Source: an uncultured Myxococcales bacterium (GTDB lineage: Bacteria > Myxococcota_A > UBA9042). Taken from it: a stretch of DNA of 64,000 nucleotides. The position numbers and the translations under genes are program-made. The DNA lies in NCBI GenBank assembly GCA_903842345.1, contig CAIMLR010000002.1, positions 345,687-409,686 on the forward strand, written 5' to 3'. Shown here piece after piece: positions 54,769-62,137 of the stretch. Numbering within the stretch: position 1 is the first letter of the stretch; each line of letters starts with the position of its first letter. The notes under the pieces were generated by a model that was given only the letters and a program-made list of their open reading frames with translations, did not search any database and had not been told where the DNA came from.

Positions 54769-54837
54769 CCGCCGCGCCAACCGCTGAACCTTGGCGCGCT
54801 GCCGTGGCTCTGACTTCACCGTGCGCGCAGGTTTGCA

Positions 54838-54858
54838 AAACAGTGCAAAGCGCTGTTT
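54838..54858 (+). terminator. Hairpin after gshB (possible terminator)
   Basis: AAACAGTGC-AAA-GCGCTGTTT is a 9-bp stem (one G-U pair) with an AAA loop, 70 nt after the gshB stop. The tail CGCTGTGTGGTTTCC is not a clear T-run, so a dyad operator is an alternative. Confidence 0.4.
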
Positions 54859-54874
54859 CGCTGTGTGGTTTCCT

Positions 54875-54893
54875 GCGGTCAAACCTTGACCGC
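54875..54893. promoter_or_regulatory. Perfect inverted repeat upstream of the Ton operon
   Basis: GCGGTCAA-ACC-TTGACCGC is an exact 8-bp inverted repeat with a 3-bp centre, 68 bp before the GTG of the first gene of the Ton operon. Its right arm contains TTGACC, a near-consensus -35 box, so a repressor bound here would block the promoter. No regulator gene is adjacent. Confidence 0.55.
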
Positions 54894-54961
54894 GACCTGT
54901 GCAATCGCCAGTCTGCCAAGGTTGGTAGCGATTCTCTGCCAATCTCCCCTCGAGTCCACCC

Positions 54962-55588
54962 GTGACCCTTTCGCCAAATCGCCCGTTCTTTGGCCTTCTC
55001 GCCGCCGGTTCAGTCTGGTTGGCGTGCTGCGCAATGCCGGCGTGGGCGGACGAGCCCGTGGCGCCTCCTGCAACGGCGACTGCGAGCGCGCTCGAGAGCC
55101 CTTGGCGCGTGGATGCTGGCCTCCTGACCGGATTGCCCGCCGCGCTGGGCACCGGCATGACCGGCGGCGTGGCGGCGGGCGTTTTGCACGCGGGAACATG
55201 GACTTGGGGCGCGCGGGCGTCCTACTCGCAAGCCACGGAATACACGACGACATGGGCGACGACGCACCGCGAGATTCGCCTGCGCGCGGTCGGTGCGTTG
55301 CAGCGCCAGATCGGCCGTGGCGTTGTCGGTCTGCGCCTCGGCGCTGGTGCGACGGCCCTGTACGAGACGCGTGCCCGGGCGCAAGCCGCGCGCCTTGGCG
55401 ATGCCGCAACCAGTCTCAACACCTCGGCCTGGGCGCTGCTACCCGGCGCCGAGCTGGAAGGCTTCATCGCGCTGCCCGTCGTTGGGCCGTTCGGCCTGGG
55501 CCTCAGCGCCGGTCCTTCGGTGCATCTCGTCGACGGCAGCGTCACGCCCGGCTGGCTGGCGCAATTGACGGCGGTGTGGTGGCCATGA
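54962..55588 (+). CDS. Outer-membrane beta-barrel protein (Ton operon)
   Basis: A 208-residue protein (GTG start) with signal peptide (FFGLLAAGSVWLACCAMPAWA). The mature part consists of alternating hydrophobic/polar strands of 8-12 residues with Gly/Ala turns (WGARASYSQ, GVVGLRLGAGATALYET, LPVVGPFGLGLSAGPSVHL), ending GWLAQLTAVWWP. The C-terminal aromatic is typical of beta-barrels. An eight-strand small barrel is likely. A Cys is present near the cleavage site (LACC), so a lipoprotein is an alternative. It opens the seven-gene operon and overlaps the next gene (ATGA). Confidence 0.75.
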   Translation: MTLSPNRPFFGLLAAGSVWLACCAMPAWADEPVAPPATATASALESPWRVDAGLLTGLPAALGTGMTGGVAAGVLHAGTWTWGARASYSQATEYTTTWATTHREIRLRAVGALQRQIGRGVVGLRLGAGATALYETRARAQAARLGDAATSLNTSAWALLPGAELEGFIALPVVGPFGLGLSAGPSVHLVDGSVTPGWLAQLTAVWWP

Positions 55589-56778
55589 AGTACCTCCTGC
55601 CGCTCCTGACGCTGTTGGCCGTGGGCTGCCAGGACAAGCTGCTCGGCTTGACTGACAACGCGGTGCCGCTCGTGCACATCAAAGTCAAAGTCACCGGCGA
55701 TTTGCAGCAGTTGCGGCCCCCGGGGACGCTGGGCGAGACGCCGCATCTCCGCGTCGCGCTTGTGTGGGGCGCCGTCTACGTGCCGGATCCGTTCTGCGCG
55801 ATCTACCAAGTGCTGCCGCTTGACCCGTCGGCGACCGCGGTGGCGCAGGCCGGTTGCCGCGACGTCTTTGGCTTCGTGCCGGCGCAGGTCGGCGAGAGTG
55901 TGGCCGTTGCCGCGGATGGCTCAGCGACGCTGGATCTCATCAACCTGCCCAACGCGGCGGTCCTGGTCGGCGAAGTCACGAGCCGCGTCGGCTACGCCAG
56001 CATCCTGGTTTTTGACGACCGCAACGACAACGGCACCCTCGAATTGCACCGCGCGGCGCAGCGCAACACCGGCCCGGGCGGCGGTCCTGGCGGCGGTCCC
56101 GGCGGCGCGCCTCTGCCCGACTCCGCCACGCCGACCGTCAAGGGCGATTTCGTCTACGGCGCCAGCTTCATCTCCATGACCCAACCCGATCAGCGCATTG
56201 CCTATCTGGAAGGCACGTTTGACGCCAACAACGCGCTCTACGGCCTGTTTTATCCGCGAACCGGTTGCGCGGCTGGGCCGACAACCGGCTTCTCGATCCT
56301 CTCCGCTGGCGGTTTTCCGGCGCTGCTCGGCCTCCAGGCGCTGGCCGGCGCGGGCGGCGACCTGGAAGATCCGACGACGTGCAGCGTGAAGACGTTGGAC
56401 AGCACCGTCACGATCCCCCTGCAGGCCACCGAAACCGTGCGCGACGCGGCGTGCAGTGGCGGCGGCACTTCTGGCGTTGTGCGCTACGCCGAGCCCAAGT
56501 CGCAGCCTGACTGGCTCCAGCCGTGGGCGTGCGTGCCGGTCAAGTACAGCCCGTGCCTGTTGGGCATCCCGATTCCGGGTCAGGATTGCAGCAAGTTCGA
56601 CGCCAAGGCGCGCCCCGCCCTCGCGGTTGCCGCCGCGCCGGGCGACTGCAAAGGCAACACGCATTACGTGCTCAAGGGCTGCGCCACCGACGCCAACTGC
56701 GACGCGCCGCAATGGGACTACACGACGCCCGCCAAGAAGCCCGTCTGGTGGCCGTGCGACGTCGGGAGCACGCCATGA
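55585..56778 (+). CDS. Uncharacterised lipoprotein of the Ton operon
   Basis: A 397-residue lipoprotein with short signal peptide and lipobox AVGC (Cys15). A beta-rich domain (VPLVHIKVKVTGDLQQL, VAVAADGSATLDLINL, VGYASILVFDDRNDNGTLEL) is followed by a flexible Gly/Pro linker GPGGGPGGGPGGAP. The Cys-rich C-terminal part has paired Cys residues (CAAGPTTG, CSVKTLD, CSGGG, CVPVKYSPCLLG) and ends YVLKGCATDANCDAPQWDY. DDRNDNGTLE could bind calcium. The position between two barrel genes suggests a surface-exposed ligand-capture partner of the receptor, like SusD-type lipoproteins in function but not in sequence. It is not recognised as any known family. Confidence 0.75.
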   Translation: MKYLLPLLTLLAVGCQDKLLGLTDNAVPLVHIKVKVTGDLQQLRPPGTLGETPHLRVALVWGAVYVPDPFCAIYQVLPLDPSATAVAQAGCRDVFGFVPAQVGESVAVAADGSATLDLINLPNAAVLVGEVTSRVGYASILVFDDRNDNGTLELHRAAQRNTGPGGGPGGGPGGAPLPDSATPTVKGDFVYGASFISMTQPDQRIAYLEGTFDANNALYGLFYPRTGCAAGPTTGFSILSAGGFPALLGLQALAGAGGDLEDPTTCSVKTLDSTVTIPLQATETVRDAACSGGGTSGVVRYAEPKSQPDWLQPWACVPVKYSPCLLGIPIPGQDCSKFDAKARPALAVAAAPGDCKGNTHYVLKGCATDANCDAPQWDYTTPAKKPVWWPCDVGSTP

Positions 56779-57557
56779 TGCGCGCCTTCCTCCTCCTGCT
56801 GCTGTTGACGTCGCCCCAGCTTGCGCTGGCGGCGCCTCCGGTTGTGCTGGCCGCGGAGGTCACGCCGACCGAGATCGCCGTCGATACGCCCGCCGCCGCG
56901 ACCGATGCCGATGAGCTGCTGCCCTTCAAGCTCTCCCTGCCGACGGAGGAAGACGCTGCGGCGTGGCAGCAGCCGGGCTTTCGCCTGCAGATGGGCACCG
57001 GTTTTGGCATCCTGCGCGGCATCGACGGCACGCCGGGCGACAAGAACATCCCCATCCTCGTGCGCATCGGCGCGCGGCTGGACCGCGACTGGTCGCTTTT
57101 TGGCTCGTTCCAGTTTGCCGTCGCAGGCTGGCGCAAGAACGGCGACCTCTCTGGCCTCCGCTTCGCCGGCACCATCGACCCGACGTGGCACATCACCGAG
57201 CACCTCGACCTCGCCGCCGGCTTCGGCTTCGGCGGCCTCGTTGAAGGCTCCACGGGTCGCAGCGATCCCGACGCCGCACAGCGCAACGCGCTCGTCGCCT
57301 CCTACACGTTCCCCAGCGCGCGCACGCCCATGGTCGCGTGCTCAGGCGTCGGCGTCGCCGGTCTACTGCGCGCGACGTACATGTGGGTCCTCGGCCCTCT
57401 CTCCGCCACCGGATTCGCCGTGCAGACCGACGGCCAATGGACCGCCTGCGTGGAGAACGTCGGTCGCGTGGAGCCTGACACTGCCCAGTCCATCGTGCGC
57501 CGCCAGTGGTGGTCCAATGCCGGCGGCAGCCTCACGTGGGTGATTTCATGGCGATGA
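56775..57557 (+). CDS. Second outer-membrane beta-barrel-like protein (Ton operon)
   Basis: A 260-residue protein from an ATG overlapping the upstream stop (ATGA). Signal peptide MMRAFLLLLLLTSPQLALA. A 45-residue Asp/Glu/Ala N-terminal part precedes strands such as GFRLQMGTGFGILRG, ILVRIGARLDRDWSLFGSFQFAVAG and LDLAAGFGFGGLVEG. A Cys pair (VACSGVG, ACVENVG) and a final strand GGSLTWVISWR end the protein. It resembles small outer-membrane barrels. Its stop overlaps the receptor start. A function in assembling or supporting the receptor is inferred from position only. Confidence 0.75.
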   Translation: MMRAFLLLLLLTSPQLALAAPPVVLAAEVTPTEIAVDTPAAATDADELLPFKLSLPTEEDAAAWQQPGFRLQMGTGFGILRGIDGTPGDKNIPILVRIGARLDRDWSLFGSFQFAVAGWRKNGDLSGLRFAGTIDPTWHITEHLDLAAGFGFGGLVEGSTGRSDPDAAQRNALVASYTFPSARTPMVACSGVGVAGLLRATYMWVLGPLSATGFAVQTDGQWTACVENVGRVEPDTAQSIVRRQWWSNAGGSLTWVISWR

Positions 57558-60127
57558 AACCCCCGCTCCGCTGGCTGCTGCTGTTGGTTGTGACGCTCAC
57601 GCCTGCGCTGGCGCACGCCCAGGCCAAGCCGCTGGAAGGTCAAGCCGCGCCGACGCTGGAGCCGCCCAAAGCCGTGACGGAAACGACCGTCGCCTATCCG
57701 GAACACGCGCCGGAACATACCCAGCCGGTCCTGGTGCGCGTCAAGCTGCGCGTCGGCGCCGATGGCCATGTGCAGAAAGTCGAGCTGCTTTCCGCGCCGC
57801 AGTCCGTGTTTGACGATGCCGTGATCCGCGCCGCTGAGAAATTCCTGTTCCATCCCGCGCGCTACGGCGGCAAGCCGGTGCCGGTCGACATCACGTTCTC
57901 GCACACCTTTCTGCCGCCGCCGCCACCGCCCGCGCCGCCGGTTGATGGCGGCCCGCCGCTGGTCTCCACGCTGCGCGGCAAGCTTGTGGAGAAGGGGACG
58001 CGCGTGCCGGTCCAGGGCGCGACGGTCTCCGTGCAGGTCGGGGAGCGGCACTATGACGCGCCGGCGGACAGCCGCGGTCGGTTCCGCCTCATGATCCCCG
58101 CGGGGCAGGCGCGCATCACGGTGCACGCCGTGGGCTACAAGGCGTTTCTGCAGCAGGAGAAAGTCGACGACAAGCAGGAGCTGGCGGTCGCGTACTACGT
58201 GGAGCGCGAGCGGTACGATCCGTATGAAATCGTGGTCTTTGGCGAGCAGCGCCGCGAGGAACTGTCCCGCATCACCCTGCGGGGCGCGGAGATCAAGCAG
58301 GTGCCGGGCACCTTTGGCGATCCGTTTCGCGTCGTGCAAACGCTGCCTGGCGTGTCGTCGATTATGTCCCTGTTGCCGTTTCCGGTCGTGCGCGGCGCGA
58401 GTCCGGGTTCAACCGGCATCCTCATCGACGGCACGCGCGTACCGCTGCTGTACCACCTGTTGGCCGGTCCGAGCGTCATCCACCCCGAGTTCATCGACGA
58501 AGTGCAGTTCTATCCGGGCGGCGCGCCGGTGCTCTACGGTGGTTACACGGCCGGCATCATCGACGGTCGGACGCGCCGCTCGCGGCCCGATGAGAAGCTC
58601 GTCGACATTGACCTGAACCTGCTGCAATCCGGCGCGCTGGTGCGCTATCCGATTGAAGCGCTCGGCATGACGGTGACCGCGGCGGCACGCTACGGCTATC
58701 CGGGCGGCGTGATCAGCCTCGCGACAAACGCCCTGTCGCTCTCCTACTGGGATTACCAGCTGCGGCTGGACGGCGGCAATGCCCGCAACGGTTGGACGCT
58801 CTTTGCGTTTGGCGCCAGCGATGAACTCGACACGCCGACCGCAGGTTCCGATCCGGCCAATCCGACGCTCGCGCCGGCGCTCAAGATGGCGTTCCACCGC
58901 CTGGATCTGCGCGCGCAGCATGGCAGCGGCAAGTTTGACGCGTCGTACCGCTTGGTCGGCGGCATCGACAGAACCGAGCAGGGCACCTCCACCAACGTCT
59001 CGACGCTGGTCCTGGAGCCGAGTACGCGGTTTCGCTGGCGGTGGCCCAATCTGCTGGACGTCATCGCGGGCCTGGAAGGCAGCGTACACAGCTTCAGCCA
59101 GGGCGCTGCGACGACGACAGGCACCACCGGCGGCGCGGCAAGCGGCGCGAGCTTGAGCTCACTCACGGACGGTTTGACGACGCAGTACCTTGGCGCGGCG
59201 TTGACTGAGGCCCTGTGGCGGCCGGGCAAGGACTGGCTGATTCGCCCGGGCATCCGCGTCGACGTGCGCCACGATGACTCTGCGACGCAGACCGGCGTCG
59301 ACCCGCGCTTCGCTGTGCGCTATCGCCTGACCAACCCGGACCTGCCCGCGGGCATCACCAGCGTGGCCGACGACAAGTCCGTGTGGATCAAGGCCGGCAT
59401 CGGCGTGTATCACGAGCCGCCGCGTTTCTCCCTGCCGCTGCCGGGTCTGGACGCGATGCCGCTCAAATACGGCCTGCTGCGGTCGATCCAGACCAGCGTG
59501 GGCGTGGAAATTCCGGTGGCTGAAGGCTTCACGGCGACGGTGGAAGGCTTCTACAACGACATGGATCCGGTGGTTTTTGACCTCTCGACCAACGCGCAGA
59601 GCGTCGTGAAGTCCGCCGCGCTGTCCTCGCCCGCGCTGTCGAGCACGCCGCAGGAAAGCGCCCAGCAGCAGTTCCTCGATCGCCTCACCGTGCCGCAGGT
59701 CGGCCGTTCTTTTGGCGTGGAAGCGCTGATTCGGCGGCAGGTGCGCAACGGTCTCTACGGCTGGCTGTCCTACACGTTGTCGCTCTCGGAACGCAAAAAC
59801 AGCGGCTTGTGGGTGCCGTACGACTACGACCGCACGCACCTGCTCAATCTCGTCGCGGGCCTGCCGCTGCCGCGCAACTGGGACGTGGGCCTGCGCCTGA
59901 CCTACCAGAGCGGCCTGCCGGCGACGACGACGTACGGCTACAACACCGCGCGTGGCGATGGCTACTTCCGCATGGACCTGCGCATCGACAAGCGCGCGGT
60001 GTGGAACAAGTGGCTGCTGGACTTCTACGTCGACCTGACCAACGCCACGCTGTACCCGGAAGAAGTGGTGCCGGGATCAATCATCCGCTACGTGCTGCCG
60101 ACGGTGGGCTTTCGCGCCCGGCTGTAG
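57554..60127 (+). CDS. TonB-dependent receptor with N-terminal TonB C-terminal-type domain
   Basis: An 857-residue outer-membrane receptor. The start is the second of two ATGs (57,548 and 57,554), chosen because it continues the ATGA coupling. Signal peptide LLLLVVTLTPALAHAQ. Residues about 45-115 form a TonB-C-type domain (VLVRVKLRVGADGHVQKVELL, AVIRAAEKFLFHPARYGGKPV), followed by a poly-Pro linker near residue 120 and a CarboxypepD_reg-like domain (LRGKLVEKGTRVPVQGATV). The plug is at about 225-330 (VVQTLPGVSSIMS, VRGASPGSTGILIDGTRVP) and the barrel runs to the last strand YVLPTVGFRARL. A fused TonB-C domain is unusual: the receptor could mimic or compete with TonB at the plug, or recruit its own partner. 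Substrate unknown. Confidence 0.9.
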   Translation: MKPPLRWLLLLVVTLTPALAHAQAKPLEGQAAPTLEPPKAVTETTVAYPEHAPEHTQPVLVRVKLRVGADGHVQKVELLSAPQSVFDDAVIRAAEKFLFHPARYGGKPVPVDITFSHTFLPPPPPPAPPVDGGPPLVSTLRGKLVEKGTRVPVQGATVSVQVGERHYDAPADSRGRFRLMIPAGQARITVHAVGYKAFLQQEKVDDKQELAVAYYVERERYDPYEIVVFGEQRREELSRITLRGAEIKQVPGTFGDPFRVVQTLPGVSSIMSLLPFPVVRGASPGSTGILIDGTRVPLLYHLLAGPSVIHPEFIDEVQFYPGGAPVLYGGYTAGIIDGRTRRSRPDEKLVDIDLNLLQSGALVRYPIEALGMTVTAAARYGYPGGVISLATNALSLSYWDYQLRLDGGNARNGWTLFAFGASDELDTPTAGSDPANPTLAPALKMAFHRLDLRAQHGSGKFDASYRLVGGIDRTEQGTSTNVSTLVLEPSTRFRWRWPNLLDVIAGLEGSVHSFSQGAATTTGTTGGAASGASLSSLTDGLTTQYLGAALTEALWRPGKDWLIRPGIRVDVRHDDSATQTGVDPRFAVRYRLTNPDLPAGITSVADDKSVWIKAGIGVYHEPPRFSLPLPGLDAMPLKYGLLRSIQTSVGVEIPVAEGFTATVEGFYNDMDPVVFDLSTNAQSVVKSAALSSPALSSTPQESAQQQFLDRLTVPQVGRSFGVEALIRRQVRNGLYGWLSYTLSLSERKNSGLWVPYDYDRTHLLNLVAGLPLPRNWDVGLRLTYQSGLPATTTYGYNTARGDGYFRMDLRIDKRAVWNKWLLDFYVDLTNATLYPEEVVPGSIIRYVLPTVGFRARL

Positions 60128-60142
60128 CCAAAGGACAGGGAC

Positions 60143-60823
60143 ATGCCCCAGACAGAAAACACGCTCGATGCACAACTTCTGGACATCATGTTGCGCGCTG
60201 GCTCGCGCTGGGTGCTGTGGCTGCTGCTGACGTTGAGCCTGCTGGCGGTGGCGGTGATGGTTGAGCGGATTTGGTTCTTCTTTCAGGAGAAACAGTCCAG
60301 GAAGACCCTGGATGCGGCGATGGCGGCCCTGCCCAAGAGCGGAACAGCGGCGGCGTTGGCGATCCTCGGCGAGGCCAAGTCGATGCAGGCCGCCGTGGTG
60401 CGCGCGGGCTTGGCCAATGCGGGCGATGGTGCAGCGTCCGTGGAGGAGCACATCGCGGCGACGGTGGAGAGCGAGCGGCTGCGGTACGAGCGCGGTCTCG
60501 CGTTCCTCGGCACGCTGGGCAGCAACGCGCCGTTCGTCGGCCTGTTCGGTACCGTGCTCGGCATCATCCGCGCGTTTCACGATTTGGCCGCCAACTCCGC
60601 TCAGGGCGCGCAAGCCGTCATGGCGGGCATCGCTGAAGCGCTCGTTGCCACGGCAGTCGGTCTGCTCGTGGCGATTCCCGCGGTCGCCGCCTACAACGCG
60701 TTCTCGCGCCACGTCGAAACGGCGGCTGCGGCTGCGGGCGGCCTGGGCCACTCGGTGCTTGCCTACATCAAGGCGGAGAAGCCCAAGGCTGAGAAGAGCG
60801 CAAACGCCAACGGAGCTGCGTAA
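60143..60823 (+). CDS. exbB: ExbB/TolQ/MotA-type proton channel protein
   Basis: A 226-residue inner-membrane protein with three transmembrane segments: WVLWLLLTLSLLAVAVMVERIWFF near residue 25, and two after residue 130 (FLGTLGSNAPFVGLFGTVLGIIRAF and AEALVATAVGLLVAIPAVAAYNAF). The conserved GLFGTVLGIIRAF and GIAEALVATAVGLLVAIPA motifs are intact. It drives TonB with proton flow, together with ExbD. A loose intracellular linker sits between residues 45 and 115. The stop overlaps the exbD start (TAATG), and exbB follows the receptor gene by 15 nt with GGACA upstream. Confidence 0.94.
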   Translation: MPQTENTLDAQLLDIMLRAGSRWVLWLLLTLSLLAVAVMVERIWFFFQEKQSRKTLDAAMAALPKSGTAAALAILGEAKSMQAAVVRAGLANAGDGAASVEEHIAATVESERLRYERGLAFLGTLGSNAPFVGLFGTVLGIIRAFHDLAANSAQGAQAVMAGIAEALVATAVGLLVAIPAVAAYNAFSRHVETAAAAAGGLGHSVLAYIKAEKPKAEKSANANGAA

Positions 60824-61257
60824 TGGCCGGCGGTGCGCGCAAAAAGGGCATGATCACGGACATCAACGTGACGCCGCTTGTCGACATCATGTTGGTGCTG
60901 CTGATCATTTTCATGCTGACGGCCAACCTGATCGCCAAGCAGGCGATTGAAGTCGAGCTGCCCAAGGCCGCGCAGGGCTCGACGCCCACGCCGACGACGC
61001 TCGCGGTGACGCTGACCAAGGATGGCCAGATGTACCTGAACGGCCAGCCGGTGACGCCCGAGCAGCTGCGGACGTCGGTCAAGGCGGCGCTTGTCAAGGA
61101 TCCCAAGACGCAGGCGATCATCGCGGGCGACAAGGACGTCTCCCACGGCCGCGTGGTGTGGGTGCTGGACGTGATCAAGTCGCTTGGCGTCATCTCCTTT
61201 GCCATCCAGATCGACCCGACTGGCCTGACGCCGCCCAGCGCGCCCAAGGCGCCCTGA
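60823..61257 (+). CDS. exbD: ExbD/TolR proton channel protein
   Basis: A 144-residue protein, one transmembrane helix TPLVDIMLVLLIIFMLTANLI in which the conserved Asp (NVTPLVDIML) is the proton-carrying residue. The periplasmic part contains LAVTLTKDGQMYLNGQPV and TQAIIAGDKDVSHGRVVWVLDVIKSLG, as in ExbD. It forms the energy-harvesting channel with ExbB. Start and stop abut neighbours (TAATG before, TGAATG after), so the three genes are translated together. Length matches the family. Confidence 0.95.
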   Translation: MAGGARKKGMITDINVTPLVDIMLVLLIIFMLTANLIAKQAIEVELPKAAQGSTPTPTTLAVTLTKDGQMYLNGQPVTPEQLRTSVKAALVKDPKTQAIIAGDKDVSHGRVVWVLDVIKSLGVISFAIQIDPTGLTPPSAPKAP

Positions 61258-62028
61258 ATGTACGGCGGTCGCCTCGGCACCAGCATCGCGATCGCGGTGG
61301 TCCTGCACGTGGCCGCGGCGTACCTGCTCATGCGCCTGCCGGAGCAGCCGCGCCTGCAGCGGCCGGTGACGGTTGAGATGCGGGTCATCGATCCGCCCAA
61401 GCCGCCGGACGAGCCGCCGCCGGAGCCGCCCAAGCCGGAGGAAGCGCCCAAGCCGGAGCCCATGCCGCTGGAGCAGCCGACGCCGCTGGAACTGCACAAG
61501 GTGCAACCGCAAGCGATGCACGTGACGGCGCGCGCGGACAAGACGCACGACACGCCGCGGAGCGAGCGCGCGGTGACGACGGGCGACAGCACGGACACGC
61601 CGACGTTTGGTTTTTCGCTGGAGTCGACGTCGGAGTCGGGCAAAGGCCCGGCGATGCCCGTGGGCAACACGCTGCAAATGCCCAGCGGCGGACCGGCGGT
61701 GGACAAGCCCAAGGCGCTGGCCGCGCCGGTGCTGGCGCGCGACGTGACAAAGGATCCGCTGCCCAAGGGCGATTGTCCGGGCGTCTACACGGATGAGGCG
61801 ACGGCGGCTGGCATTGAAGGCGTTGTCGTTCTCTCACTCGTCGTCGATGCCGACGGCAACACGCGCGACATCCGCGTCGTCAAGAAGCTGGGCTACGGTC
61901 TGGACGCGGCCGCGATCGCTGCGCTCAAGGCCTGCAAATTCGCGCCGGGCGAGAGCAATGGCAAGCGGGTGCCGATCGAGATCCGCTCGTTCAAAGTGCG
62001 GTTCATCCTGCCGGATTCGGGCGGCTAG
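61258..62028 (+). CDS. tonB: TonB energy-transducing protein
   Basis: A 256-residue protein starting one base after the exbD stop. One N-terminal anchor helix (TSIAIAVVLHVAAAYLLMRL) with the functional His, then a Pro/Glu/Lys-rich spacer (PKPPDEPPPEPPKPEEAPKP). A second flexible region leads to the TonB C-terminal domain (CPGVYTDEATAAGIEGVVVL, VKKLGYGLDAAAIAALKACKF), ending FKVRFILP. Its C-terminal domain resembles the one fused at the receptor N-terminus, though they differ in detail. It should contact the receptor plug or TonB box to pass energy outward. Confidence 0.93.
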   Translation: MYGGRLGTSIAIAVVLHVAAAYLLMRLPEQPRLQRPVTVEMRVIDPPKPPDEPPPEPPKPEEAPKPEPMPLEQPTPLELHKVQPQAMHVTARADKTHDTPRSERAVTTGDSTDTPTFGFSLESTSESGKGPAMPVGNTLQMPSGGPAVDKPKALAAPVLARDVTKDPLPKGDCPGVYTDEATAAGIEGVVVLSLVVDADGNTRDIRVVKKLGYGLDAAAIAALKACKFAPGESNGKRVPIEIRSFKVRFILPDSGG

Positions 62029-62137
62029 CGCGCACAGGACCTGAAAAAACTCGGCAAATTTTGCCCGATTGGCCTTGGCGTGTACCCTGATCGTGCCCCC
62101 ATGCGGCCAGCTGGCCCGCCGCGGGCGCGAGGTCCAC

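Noticed and set aside
57554..57920. Frameshift or gene-fusion error joining tonB to a receptor
   Set aside because: The frame is continuous with signal peptide, TonB-C, linker and plug in sequence; nothing suggests a missing stop. A separate full tonB exists downstream.
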